Source: Pseudomonas sp. G2-4
GTDB lineage: Bacteria; Pseudomonadota; Gammaproteobacteria; Pseudomonadales; Pseudomonadaceae
Assembly: GCF_030064125.1 (NCBI RefSeq)
Contig: NZ_CP125957.1
Coordinates: 496,001 to 560,000, forward strand
Length of the DNA stretch: 64,000 nucleotides
Reading direction: 5' to 3'
Within the stretch, counting starts at the first letter, position 1; each line of letters opens with the position of its first letter. The position numbers and the translations under genes are program-made. Below, piece after piece: positions 28,852 to 37,404 of this stretch. The notes beneath the pieces are model-generated. The model was not told the origin of the DNA. It saw only the letters and a list, made by a program, of their open reading frames with translations, and ran no database searches.

Positions 28852-29566
28852 GAATGCCGTTGAGGCGTGGGTAAGTGATCTTCAGTTCGATGTGGCCCAA
28901 GGCGTACGGCGCGATGGTGCTCACTTCGTACTTGAGGATCACCCCGCCGTAGGTCAGCGCCACGTTCGGGGTTTTCTGGAACGACCACTGTTTCAGAAAC
29001 TCGGGTTCCTGATCCAGTTTGGTGCTGATCAGCCAGCTGTTGTGGGCAACCTGCGCGGCTTTCCAGAAGGCCTCTTCCTGGCCTGGCAGCAGCATGTCCG
29101 ACAGCGTCAGGACTTTGTGCTGCGGACGCGAATAGTTGATGAAACCGCGTCCCGGCGTGCCGTGGGCACCACCGGTGTCCAGGTAGCTGGACAATTCGAT
29201 GATCACCAAGCCGTCATGCTGCTCACGTACCTTGGCTTGCAAGTAACTGCTGTTGCCCGGGGCGGCGCTGCGCAAAAACTGCTCGCGATAGGCCGCCAGC
29301 GTCGGCGCCGCTGGAGTCCCCGGGGTGGTGCGGGTCAGTTCCAGCAGGCGTTTTTCGACAATGCCGTCCAGGGTCGGCTCGGCGGGAAAACGCAGGGTAT
29401 CGATGTTCACCAAGGGGCAGTTGGCGCTGGCGCAGCCGGGTTGCAATTGCTCCGAGGCATCGCGGGTGGTTTCCAGCGGTGTGCGGTAGTTGGGTTGGAA
29501 CAGGCTTTGGCAAGCGCCCAGGGTCAGGGCAATGGCGGCCACGGAGGCAGTTTTGAAAAGCGACAT
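28820..29566 (-). CDS. DUF3298 (RsiV-like) lipoprotein
   Basis: A 248-residue protein with a lipoprotein signal peptide (ALTLGAC, cysteine at residue 19), so it should sit in the periplasm attached to a membrane. The C-terminal part (about 100-248) carries the DUF3298 pattern SYLDTGGAHGTPGRGFINY then LTLSDMLLPGQ. RsiV-like anti-sigma factors share this domain, but no sigma factor gene is near. Function unknown. Confidence 0.85.
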   Translation of the reverse strand: MSLFKTASVAAIALTLGACQSLFQPNYRTPLETTRDASEQLQPGCASANCPLVNIDTLRFPAEPTLDGIVEKRLLELTRTTPGTPAAPTLAAYREQFLRSAAPGNSSYLQAKVREQHDGLVIIELSSYLDTGGAHGTPGRGFINYSRPQHKVLTLSDMLLPGQEEAFWKAAQVAHNSWLISTKLDQEPEFLKQWSFQKTPNVALTYGGVILKYEVSTIAPYALGHIELKITYPRLNGILKPELFPGRS

Positions 29567-29780
29567 GGGCGTCCTTCATGGAACAGGGAAAGGCGAAAAG
29601 TTACCCGCTTCGACTGCCAGCAGGACAATCAGTTCGCCACTAAGCTCATTAGAGTTCTTTCACCTTCTGCCGTCTATCTCGATGAGTGGAAAGGGGCTGC
29701 ATCAAACGGGACGGGCGCGTTAGGATGGCGCGAAGCCGAGGTTGGAACCTCGTATTGATCGACTGCACACGAGGATTGCC

Positions 29781-30398
29781 ATGACCGACTTCGCCAACGC
29801 CACACCGAGTACCGTGGACATCGTCAAGCGCGAGAGCTGCTTCCAGGGTTTCTACAAACTCGACCGCGTCCACTTGCGCCACGAATTGTTCGCCGGTGGC
29901 ATGAGTCGTGAAATCAGTCGTGAACTGTTCGTGCGCCATGACGCGGTGTGCGTCCTGCCCTACGACCCGCAGCGCGATGAAGTGGTGCTGATCGAGCAGT
30001 TTCGCGTCGGCGCCATGGGCAAGGCCGCCAACCCTTGGCTGGTGGAATTGGTGGCCGGCCTGATTGACAAGGACGAGCAGCCGGAAGAAGTTGCTCATCG
30101 CGAAGCGCAGGAGGAAGCTGGGCTTGTCTTCGCCGCCCTTTGGCCGATGACCAAGTATTTTCCATCGCCGGGCGGCAGTGATGAATTCGTACATTTATAC
30201 CTGGGGCGTTGCGACAGCACGGGGGCTGGAGGCCTGCATGGTCTTGTGGAGGAAGCGGAAGACATTCGAGTGAAAGTCTGGGCTTTCGAAGATGCCTTGC
30301 AAGCTGTGCGCGACGGACGTATCTGCAACGCGGCCAGCATTATTGCCTTGCAGTGGCTGGCCTTGAACCGCGATGAAGTGAGGGGGCTATGGTCCTGA
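29781..30398 (+). CDS. nudF: ADP-ribose pyrophosphatase-type Nudix hydrolase
   Basis: A 205-residue cytoplasmic enzyme that cleaves ADP-ribose to AMP and ribose 5-phosphate. The Nudix box GLIDKDEQPEEVAHREAQEE starts near residue 93 and its REXXEE metal-binding core is intact. GAMGKAANPWLVELVAG is the ADP-ribose recognition part of this subfamily. It overlaps the DUF1249 gene by ten bases. The same pair precedes cpdA in other gammaproteobacteria. Confidence 0.9.
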   Translation: MTDFANATPSTVDIVKRESCFQGFYKLDRVHLRHELFAGGMSREISRELFVRHDAVCVLPYDPQRDEVVLIEQFRVGAMGKAANPWLVELVAGLIDKDEQPEEVAHREAQEEAGLVFAALWPMTKYFPSPGGSDEFVHLYLGRCDSTGAGGLHGLVEEAEDIRVKVWAFEDALQAVRDGRICNAASIIALQWLALNRDEVRGLWS

Positions 30399-30841
30399 AC
30401 AAGCTGCGCGATCGCTATCGTGTCGATCTGGTGGGGTTGCAGGCTGCCTGCGAGGCCAACTATGCCCGCCTGATGCGCTTGTTACCGGACATGCGCAACG
30501 ACCCGGCACCCCGGCGCATTGCCGTGACCCACGGCGACCAGATGCTCGGCGTGCTGGCCCTCGAAGTGCTGCAAACCTGCCCGTACACCACAACATTGCA
30601 AGTGCGCCAGGAACACAGCCTGCCCTGGTTGCCGGTGCCGCAGCTGGAGGTTCAGGTCTATCACGATGCGTGTATGGCCGAAGTTGTCAGCGCCGAACAT
30701 GCACGACGCTTTCGCGGCATCTATCCTTATCCCAATGCGTCAATGCACCAGCCGGATGAAAAAGCCCAGTTGAATCTGTTTCTGGGTGAATGGCTGAGTC
30801 ATTGCCTGGCGTTGGGTCACGAGTTCGAAGTCGTTCGGTAG
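30389..30841 (+). CDS. DUF1249 family protein
   Basis: A 150-residue soluble protein starting MVLNKLRDRYRVDL inside the end of the Nudix gene. The conserved region TTTLQVRQEH, PQLEVQVYHDACMAEVV and YPYPNASMHQPDEK matches DUF1249 (YqiB). The family is always next to nudF and cpdA, but its function is unknown. Confidence 0.9.
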   Translation: MVLNKLRDRYRVDLVGLQAACEANYARLMRLLPDMRNDPAPRRIAVTHGDQMLGVLALEVLQTCPYTTTLQVRQEHSLPWLPVPQLEVQVYHDACMAEVVSAEHARRFRGIYPYPNASMHQPDEKAQLNLFLGEWLSHCLALGHEFEVVR

Positions 30842-30964
30842 TTGTCGTTCAAATACTGGACACTGGTTGTGAACCGGTTCCGGTTCGCGGGTTTCCCCTT
30901 TCGATCTTCCCCAGCATAATTGCGGCTTCATCCAATGGCGTGAGTGCGCCTGGGAGAGAGCGAT

Positions 30965-31780
30965 TTGCCGAACGTATCTATCCTGACCACCGCTGATGCT
31001 GCGTTGCTGGTCCAACTGTCCGACAGTCACCTGTTTGCCGAGGCCGACGGTTCGTTGCTGGGCATGAATACCCGTGACAGCTTGCGGGCGGTTGTTGACC
31101 TGGTGCTCAAGCAGCAGCCGAACATCGACCTGATGCTTGCCACCGGGGATTTGTCCCAGGACGGAACGTTGGAGTCTTATCAGGCGTTTCGGCAGATGAG
31201 TGGGCGAATCGATGCGCCGACGCGTTGGATTCCGGGCAACCATGATGAGCCGCAGGTCATGCTTGAGGCGGCGGTCCAGAGCACGCTGCTCGAGCCGGTG
31301 GTGGACATTGGCAACTGGCGTATCACGCTTCTGGACTCTGCCGTGCCGGGCTCGGTGCCGGGGTTTTTGGCTGAGGAACAATTGATTCTGTTGGCCAATG
31401 CCTTGAGTGAGGCGCCGGAGCGTCATCATCTTGTTTGTCTGCATCATCATCCGGTGTCGATTGGGTGTGGGTGGATGGAGCCTATTGGGCTGCGTAATCC
31501 GGATGCGCTGTTTGCGGTGCTGGATCGGTTTCCCCAGGTGCGCGCTGTTCTGTGGGGGCATGTGCATCAGGAGGTTGATCGGGTCCGTGAGGGGGTTCGG
31601 TTGTTGGCTTCGCCTTCGACTTGTATTCAGTTCGAGCCTGGGAGTGAGGATTTTGCGGTGGGCTCACAGGCGCCGGGGTATCGGTGGTTGCGGCTTTGGC
31701 CGGATGGGCGGTTGGAGACTGGGGTTGAGCGGGTGGTTGGGTTTGCGTTTACCCCGGACTATGAGTCCGACGGTTACTGA
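30965..31780 (+). CDS. cpdA: 3',5'-cyclic-AMP phosphodiesterase
   Basis: A 271-residue metallophosphoesterase that hydrolyses cAMP. All five motif blocks are seen: QLSDSHLF, ATGDLSQDG, PGNHDEP, CLHHHPV and WGHVHQEV. I chose the TTG at 30965 after GGGAGAG; it starts LPNVSILTTADAAL. The 3' third is rich in G and T with codons such as TTG and GGG, unlike the 5' part. In other pseudomonads yqiA and parE follow; here the repeat island does. Confidence 0.92.
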   Translation: MPNVSILTTADAALLVQLSDSHLFAEADGSLLGMNTRDSLRAVVDLVLKQQPNIDLMLATGDLSQDGTLESYQAFRQMSGRIDAPTRWIPGNHDEPQVMLEAAVQSTLLEPVVDIGNWRITLLDSAVPGSVPGFLAEEQLILLANALSEAPERHHLVCLHHHPVSIGCGWMEPIGLRNPDALFAVLDRFPQVRAVLWGHVHQEVDRVREGVRLLASPSTCIQFEPGSEDFAVGSQAPGYRWLRLWPDGRLETGVERVVGFAFTPDYESDGY

Positions 31781-31793
31781 GTCTATTGAGTAC

Positions 31794-32091
31794 ATATCCG
31801 TTGTTGCGGTAACGGCCGCTTATGGTTTCGCTTTTACAGCGACTCACTTTCGAAGAGCGCGAAAGTAAGCAAAGCGCTTTTGCCCCACCACTCGGCACCT
31901 CGCCTAGGCTCGGTGTGCCCTCACTCCGGCATTGCTCCGTGGGCCCGCTGCGAAGGGCCATCCATGGCCCAGCGCAGCTATCCCGGCATCCATGCCGGGA
32001 TGCCCACTGCGCAATACCTGCGTTCGGCCAGCGTGGTTAATGGGGCGCCCGAGATCAACGTCCACCGCGAGGCGGCCTTATAGCCGACCTG
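31794..32091 (+). repeat. 300-bp repeat, left arm
   Basis: About 298 bases that recur in reverse complement at 32904-33203 with roughly 85-90% identity by eye. It contains smaller palindromes such as GGGCCATCCATGGCCC-like stretches and GGCATCCATGCC. Open frames inside it are not supported as genes. It starts 13 bases after the cpdA stop. Confidence 0.88.
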
Positions 32092-32114
32092 GTTTGGGGT
32101 GAACGCATTCCTCC

Positions 32115-32203
32115 TGTGGGAGCGAGCCTGCTCGCGAAGGCGATGTCATTGTTGATGAAGATATTGAGTTTGCTGGCCTCTTTGCGAGCAAGCTCCTTCC
32201 TAC
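32115..32203. repeat. REPIN family B, copy 2 (right arm decayed)
   Basis: The left unit TGTGGGAGCGAGCCTGCTCG has one change in the stem; the right unit is decayed (GCGAGCAAGCTCCTTCCTAC). It lies against the stop of the DUF6124-like gene. Confidence 0.75.
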
Positions 32204-32211
32204 CGGGAGCT

Positions 32212-32496
32212 TTATTGCCCTTCAAGCCCGCGCTGTTCAATCACCCCAAAAACATCCGCCACATCCTGGACCATGATCCGGGCGATGTTGGCGATGGTAT
32301 TGATGTCGGTCTCGGCTGAATCGCGCAGTGTGGTGCAGGCCATGAGTGTCAGGTAGTCGAGGGTGGCGTGCAGGCGTTCACTGGCGCAGGCGTGGAGTTC
32401 GGTCAATGGGGCGGTTTTATCGATGAACAGGACGGGGTGGGTGGTGGCGATTGGGGTTAGCGGGGTGAAGCTGTTGGACGATTGATTCGACGTCAT
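32212..32496 (-). CDS. DUF6124-like small protein
   Basis: A 94-residue protein starting MTSNQSSNSFTP after GAGGA; the frame is open upstream without a better site. The core CASERLHATLDYLTLMAC, followed by DINTIANIARIMVQDVADVF, is predicted to be helical and matches small DUF6124-like (DUF3077-type) pseudomonad proteins of unknown role. It is the only gene between the two 300-bp repeat arms. Confidence 0.7.
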   Translation of the reverse strand: MTSNQSSNSFTPLTPIATTHPVLFIDKTAPLTELHACASERLHATLDYLTLMACTTLRDSAETDINTIANIARIMVQDVADVFGVIEQRGLEGQ

Positions 32497-32643
32497 AAGG
32501 TTGAAGTCCTCGAAGAAAAAGAAATGCCGTGTATTCCTCGATAGGGCTGCGAAACCCTCCACTGACCAAAGTCAGAAGGTGAACCGAACTATAGAAGGGG
32601 ATTTTTGACGCAGCAACCGACCTGTAGGACGCCCACAACCCCC

Positions 32644-32762
32644 GTGGCGAGGGAGCTTGCTCCCGCTCGGTGGCGCAGCCGCCGTAAACCCTGGGCATGG
32701 GGTCGGTCTGACGAAAAGAGGGGACTGCTTCGCAGCCCAGCGGGAGCAAGCTCCCTCGCCAC
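32644..32762. repeat. REPIN family A, copy 4
   Basis: Inverted pair of family A units inside the segment enclosed by the 300-bp repeat, upstream of the DUF6124-like gene. Confidence 0.92.
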
Positions 32763-32854
32763 GGAGAGCAGATTCCTACGAGATTTTCAGAAGGCCGGGG
32801 GGACCATCAAAATCTCCGACCCTCCCACAAATCCTAGTCGGCTGTCAGGCCGCC

Positions 32855-32878
32855 ATCGCGAGCAAGCTCGCTCCCACA
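32855..32878. repeat. single REP unit, family B, copy 3
   Basis: One unit (ATCGCGAGCAAGCTCGCTCC) without a visible partner, 26 bases before the right arm of the 300-bp repeat. Confidence 0.85.
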
Positions 32879-32903
32879 ATTGGAGCGGAGTACGACAAAG
32901 AGA

Positions 32904-33203
32904 CAGGTCGGCTATAAGGCCGCCTCGGGCATGCTTTTGATCTTGGGCGCCCCGTTAAACCACGCTGGCCGAACGCAGGCATTGCGCAGTGGGCACCTCG
33001 GCATGGATGCCGAGGTAGCCGCGCTGGGCCATGGATGGCCCTTCGCGGCGGCCCACGGAGCAATGCCGGAGTGAGGGCATGCCGAGCCTAGGCGAGGCAC
33101 CGAGTGGTGGGGCAAAAGCGCTTTGGTTACTTTCGCGCTTTTCGAAAGTGACCCGCCGTCAGGGCGGAACCCTAAGCAGCCGTTACCGCAGCAACGGATA
33201 TAC
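32904..33203 (-). repeat. 300-bp repeat, right arm (inverted copy)
   Basis: Reverse-complement copy of 31794-32091. The two arms face each other across 812 bases. The ends match closely (GGTCGGCTATAAGGCC at the inner edge, CAACGGATAT at the outer), with most differences in the outer quarter. Confidence 0.88.
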
Positions 33204-33251
33204 ACCCGGTATCCCTAGGTAAATTCCCACGAGATTCCCGAATGCACACAG

Positions 33252-33920
33252 TTAAGTGTTGTGATCGATATCCAACTTACTGAACGTCACTTTCCCACCT
33301 TCGCTGGTATAGCCACTGTTGTCCTGCACGTAGACCCCAGCCTTGAAATACAACGGTTTGACCTTCCATTTGGAGCTGACGGTGGTGTACCAGCTACGAC
33401 CCGCCGCAGTAATGCCCAAGTCGCCGGTACGATCCAGGTGGAGCCGGTAACTGAAGGACTGAGAAAGCTTCACGCCGGTGGCGACGGTAACAACCCGACC
33501 CTCATCGTCATCGGGGCGCATGCGGACCTTGGCAACGATGTTGCCGGTCTTGCCGTCGTCCTTGTACTGGTACTCCAGTTTCACCATGGGTTTGCTGCTG
33601 TCCTTGGCATGAATCTGACCGATCACGATCTTGCCGCTACTGGGCACTTGGTTGACGACCAGGGTCGCGCTCAATTTATTGTCGGCATCGGGATACAGCC
33701 AATTACGCAACGTGCCGTCTTTGTAGGTCTCTCGCAATTCACTGCGCGGGTAGACCGCGTTTTCAGTCTTGGTGCCGGTGACAGGCGACCAGAAATACAC
33801 CGTACTGCCTTCGGAGTTGAAGTACTTATCCCTGAACCCATCCACCAACCGAGGGGTTTCGATGGTTTTCGGTGGACTGCCCTCGGGGATGCTCAAGTTC
33901 CAGGTTGCAAGATCGACCAT
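33252..33920 (-). CDS. PL7-family polysaccharide lyase (alginate lyase-like), copy 1
   Basis: A 222-residue single-domain protein of the Alginate_lyase2 fold. All three family motifs are present: YPRSELRET with catalytic Arg, VIGQIHAKD with Gln and His, and YFKAGVYVQ with the catalytic Tyr. PL7 lyases cut alginate or polyguluronate by beta-elimination. The ATG at 33920 follows AAGGAT. There is no signal peptide, so export would need another route. It is a tandem paralogue of the next gene. Confidence 0.9.
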   Translation of the reverse strand: MVDLATWNLSIPEGSPPKTIETPRLVDGFRDKYFNSEGSTVYFWSPVTGTKTENAVYPRSELRETYKDGTLRNWLYPDADNKLSATLVVNQVPSSGKIVIGQIHAKDSSKPMVKLEYQYKDDGKTGNIVAKVRMRPDDDEGRVVTVATGVKLSQSFSYRLHLDRTGDLGITAAGRSWYTTVSSKWKVKPLYFKAGVYVQDNSGYTSEGGKVTFSKLDIDHNT

Positions 33921-34249
33921 GCTCGGATCCTTTCTGTACATAAGAAATGATTTACGCCACAGCCGGAGGCTCTAAGACGCGCTTTGGCAGACGCCAGGCG
34001 AAAGCAGGATCGAACGTTTTCACGTGATTCCGGCGGAGGGTTGGCGTCAGCAGACCGTCAGAGTTGCGTTTGCCGCTTTGGTGCCCGAGATAAATGACCG
34101 TTAGTCGGGCAGTCCGAAAATTTTTTGAACGATGGCGATATGGCACCGCACGCATGTTCCGTTATTGATCGAGCGTGAGAGGCGGATATCGAAGGGTGCG
34201 GGCGGGTCAGGCAAGCAGCATTCCTTGCTGCTGTGGCGCCATGAGCCGA
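33921..34249. other. 329-base gap between the two PL7 genes, with a block shared by both upstream regions
   Basis: No gene is seen. Positions 34029-34150 resemble 35027-35150 upstream of the second lyase: TCCGGCGGA, GTGCCCGAG, TGACCGTTAGTCGG (34095-34108 and 35093-35106) and GATGGCG recur in the same order. Shared promoter or operator DNA is likely. Confidence 0.6.
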
Positions 34250-34918
34250 TTAGAGGTTGTGGTCAATATCCAGCAAGCTGAACGTCACTTTCCCGCCTTC
34301 GCTGACGTAGCCGGTGTTGTCCTGCACATATACACCCGCCTTGAAATAGAGCGGCTTGTCGCTCCAGGTGGTGCTGATGGTGGTGCTCCACTGGTAACCG
34401 GCACCATTGATGGTCAGCGCACCGGCCGGGCTCAGGTGAATCAGGTACGAGAACGACTGATTCAGCTTTATACCCGTGGCGATGGTAATGACCTGGCCTG
34501 CTTCGTCGTCGGGGCGGATGCGCACCTTGGCGACGATGTTGCCTGTGGAGGTTTTGGTCTTGTACTGGTATTCCAGTTTTACCATGGGGCTGGTGCTGTC
34601 TTTTGCGTGGATCTGGCCGATCACGATCTTGCCGGTGCTCGGCACCTGGTTGACGGTCAGCGTCGCGCTCAGTTTGTTATCTGCCGCCGAGTACAGCCAG
34701 TTACGCTGGGCGCCGTTGCTATAGGTTTCCCGCAGTTCGCTGCGCGGGTAAATCGCATTGGCGGTCGTGGCGCCGGTGACCGGTGCCCAGAAGAACACTG
34801 TGCCGGTGTTGGCATGGAAATACTCGTCTTGGAACCCTTGCACCAGTTGGGAAGTTTCGATGGTCGTCGGTGGGCTGCCTTCGGGGATGCTCAAGTTCCA
34901 GGTTGCTAGATCAATCAT
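34250..34918 (-). CDS. PL7-family polysaccharide lyase (alginate lyase-like), copy 2
   Basis: A 222-residue paralogue of the gene downstream, starting MIDLATWNLSIPEG. It has YPRSELRET, VIGQIHAKD and YFKAGVYVQ in the same places, so both copies should be catalytic. The two differ in the surface loops, for example GFQDEYFHANTGTVFFW here. There is no signal peptide. The pair arose by duplication, including upstream DNA. Confidence 0.9.
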   Translation of the reverse strand: MIDLATWNLSIPEGSPPTTIETSQLVQGFQDEYFHANTGTVFFWAPVTGATTANAIYPRSELRETYSNGAQRNWLYSAADNKLSATLTVNQVPSTGKIVIGQIHAKDSTSPMVKLEYQYKTKTSTGNIVAKVRIRPDDEAGQVITIATGIKLNQSFSYLIHLSPAGALTINGAGYQWSTTISTTWSDKPLYFKAGVYVQDNTGYVSEGGKVTFSLLDIDHNL

Positions 34919-35239
34919 GATCGAATCCTACGTAACGGGGTAAAAATGCTGAATGCCCAGCGAGAGCCTCTAGCTCAGGCTTTTTGGGCGTATCGATCAC
35001 GCAGGGCGATGATTTTTTGATGACCGTCCGGCGGATGATTGACGTCAATTGTCTGTCGTAGGTGTCGTTGCAGGTTTTGTGCCCGAGGGGGGTGACCGTT
35101 AGTCGGCTATTCGGGCTTTGCCTGGATGATGGCGCGATGACACCTACTGCTTTGGTGAATCACGGTCTAGAGTGAGGGGACAGTATTTGTCCGCTTTGCT
35201 ACGTAAAAAATGGACGTGGCGCCCGATAAGAGAAGCAGC
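34919..35239. other. gap holding divergent control regions for the lyase and the response regulator
   Basis: It contains the shared upstream block of the PL7 pair (35027-35150). No convincing promoter or RNA gene is visible otherwise. The regulator could also begin at the ATG at 35210, which would shorten this gap. Confidence 0.5.
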
Positions 35240-37363
35240 ATGGAATGCGCGCAACCACCGCTCGGCGAAGACAGCTCTGTCCTTTTGATTGTTGATGATT
35301 ACCCCGAAAACCTGCTCAGCATGCGAGCGTTGTTGCAGCGTCAGGATTGGAAGGTGATGACCGCGTCCTCGGGTATCGAGGCCCTTAATCTGCTGCTTGA
35401 ACACGATATCGACCTGGTGCTGCTGGATGTGCAGATGCCGAACATGGACGGCTTCGAAGTGGCGCGCCTGATGCGCGGCAGCCAGCGCACGCGGCTTACG
35501 CCGATCATTTTCCTGACCGCCAACGAACAATCCCAGGATGCGGTGATCAAGGGCTACGCCAGTGGCGCCGTGGATTACCTGTTCAAGCCTTTCGATCCGC
35601 AGATCCTCAAGCCCAAGGTCCAGGCGTTGCTGGAGCACCAACGCAATCGCCGGGCCTTACAGCGCCTTAGCCAGGATCTGGAAGCGGCCAGGGCGTTCAA
35701 CGCCTCGGTGCTGGACAATGCCGCCGAAGGGATCCTCGTGGTGGATGAGAGCGGCTGTATCCGCTTCGCCAATCCGTCTACCTGCCGTCTGCTCAACGCT
35801 ACCGCCGAGCGATTGCAGGGGATGCCATTCCTGGACTTCCTGCAGAAGCCCCACATCCCCGAATGGGGCGCCTCCGATATCCATAGCGCTTATCGCCGTG
35901 GCGAAACCTGGCGTCTGCACGATGCTGTCCTGCGCACCGCACCAGGGCAACAAGTGTCGGTGGCCTTGTCCTGTGCACCACTGCCCTCCGAGCAGAAGGC
36001 GATGGTGGTGACACTTCAGGACATGTCGGTCATTCGCCACTTGCACCAGCAGCTTGAGTTCCAGGCCGTCACTGACCCGCTGACCGGTTTGCTCAACCGC
36101 AGGGGGTTTTATCAGACGGCGGAAAACCTGTTGATGCGCAGTGAGCGCCTGGAAAGCAACTGGGTGCTGCTGTACCTGGATCTGGACGGCTTCAAGCGAG
36201 TCAATGATTCACTGGGCCATGACGCCGGTGACCGGGTGTTGCGCTGGGTGTCGGAACAATTGAAAGCGTGCCTGCGCCCGTTCGACATCCTGGCGCGGCT
36301 CGGCGGTGACGAGTTCACGGCCCTGCTGGACCTGGAGCTGCCGGAGCACGCGGCCAAGATCGCGGAAAAGCTCATCGAACGGGTCTCGATATGTCAGCAG
36401 ATCGAAGGCATGGATGTCGCGCTGGGGGCCAGTATCGGCATCGCCACCTACCCGGATTGCGGTTCAAATCTCGATGGCTTGCTGCGTGCGTCCGACATCG
36501 CGATGTACGAAGCCAAGCGGGCTGGCCGCCAGCAATACCGTTTTTATGATCACGAAATGAACGGTCGAGCCCGTTCAAGGCTGATGCTCGAGGAAAGCGT
36601 ACGCTCGGCCATCGAGAACCGTGACTTCAATATGGTCTATCAGCCTCAGGTGGCCATTGCCGACGGTCGCATCCGAGGGTTCGAGGCGTTGTTGCGCTGG
36701 CAGCACCCCAGCGTCGGCGATGTCCCACCGGGGCTGTTCCTGCCACTGCTGGAAGAGGCGCGGTTGATCAGTCGGCTGGGCAGTTGGATCTATCATCGCA
36801 GCGCGGCCCAGCGCAAAATCTGGGAGCGGATGTTCGCTGACGATCTGGTGTTGGGGGTGAGCCTGAGCAGCACCCAGTTTGGCATGCCGAACCTGGTGAC
36901 CGAATTGCGCCAGGTCCTGGAGCGCCACGATTTGAAGCCTTGGCAACTGGAAGTGGAGGTGACCGAGGATGCGCTGGTGCGCAACCCCGACGAAACCCAT
37001 AAGCAACTGCGGCTGCTGCGTCACCTCGGGGTCCGGGTGGCGCTGGATGACTTCGGTTCCGGGCCATGCTCGCTGACGCATCTGCGTGACCTTGAACTCG
37101 ATACCCTCAAGCTCGACCGACACTTGATCGCCCGTTTGCCGGACTCGCCCCGGGACGCGGCGCTGGCCGCTTCGGTGATCGACCTGTGTATACAGTTGGG
37201 CTTGCGGGTGATCGCCGAGGGGGTCGAGACATCGGAGCAATACCTGTGGCTCAAGGCCCATGGCTGCGAGTATGTGCAAGGGTTCCTCGTGGCGCGACCG
37301 CTGATGGCCGAAGACACCGATGCCTTTGCCAAACCATTTGACTGGAGCGCGATGCAGGCCTGA
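35240..37363 (+). CDS. response regulator with PAS, GGDEF and EAL domains
   Basis: A 707-residue cytoplasmic protein. An N-terminal receiver (about 12-130) has LLIVDDYPEN, the phospho-acceptor Asp in LVLLDVQMPNMDGFE and the Lys in YLFKPFD. A PAS-like domain (about 150-280), a GGDEF domain with intact LARLGGDEF and an inhibitory RPFD site five residues before it, and an EAL domain follow. In the EAL domain FEALLRW, VTEDAL, LDDFGSG and EGVET are kept, but the metal-binding Asn is Ser (GVSLSSTQF). It probably makes c-di-GMP; phosphodiesterase activity is in doubt. I chose the ATG at 35240 after AGAG; ATG 35210 is possible. No sensor kinase is adjacent. Confidence 0.9.
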   Translation: MECAQPPLGEDSSVLLIVDDYPENLLSMRALLQRQDWKVMTASSGIEALNLLLEHDIDLVLLDVQMPNMDGFEVARLMRGSQRTRLTPIIFLTANEQSQDAVIKGYASGAVDYLFKPFDPQILKPKVQALLEHQRNRRALQRLSQDLEAARAFNASVLDNAAEGILVVDESGCIRFANPSTCRLLNATAERLQGMPFLDFLQKPHIPEWGASDIHSAYRRGETWRLHDAVLRTAPGQQVSVALSCAPLPSEQKAMVVTLQDMSVIRHLHQQLEFQAVTDPLTGLLNRRGFYQTAENLLMRSERLESNWVLLYLDLDGFKRVNDSLGHDAGDRVLRWVSEQLKACLRPFDILARLGGDEFTALLDLELPEHAAKIAEKLIERVSICQQIEGMDVALGASIGIATYPDCGSNLDGLLRASDIAMYEAKRAGRQQYRFYDHEMNGRARSRLMLEESVRSAIENRDFNMVYQPQVAIADGRIRGFEALLRWQHPSVGDVPPGLFLPLLEEARLISRLGSWIYHRSAAQRKIWERMFADDLVLGVSLSSTQFGMPNLVTELRQVLERHDLKPWQLEVEVTEDALVRNPDETHKQLRLLRHLGVRVALDDFGSGPCSLTHLRDLELDTLKLDRHLIARLPDSPRDAALAASVIDLCIQLGLRVIAEGVETSEQYLWLKAHGCEYVQGFLVARPLMAEDTDAFAKPFDWSAMQA

Positions 37364-37404
37364 ATTCGATACACTGACGGCCTTTTGTGACTGTGTTGCC
37401 GCCG

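Noticed and set aside
33031-33222. Short open frame in the 300-bp repeat (SKVTRRQGGTLSSRYRSNGY type)
   Set aside because: Such frames recur in repeat copies and are often mislabelled as genes; no ribosome site, position follows the repeat.
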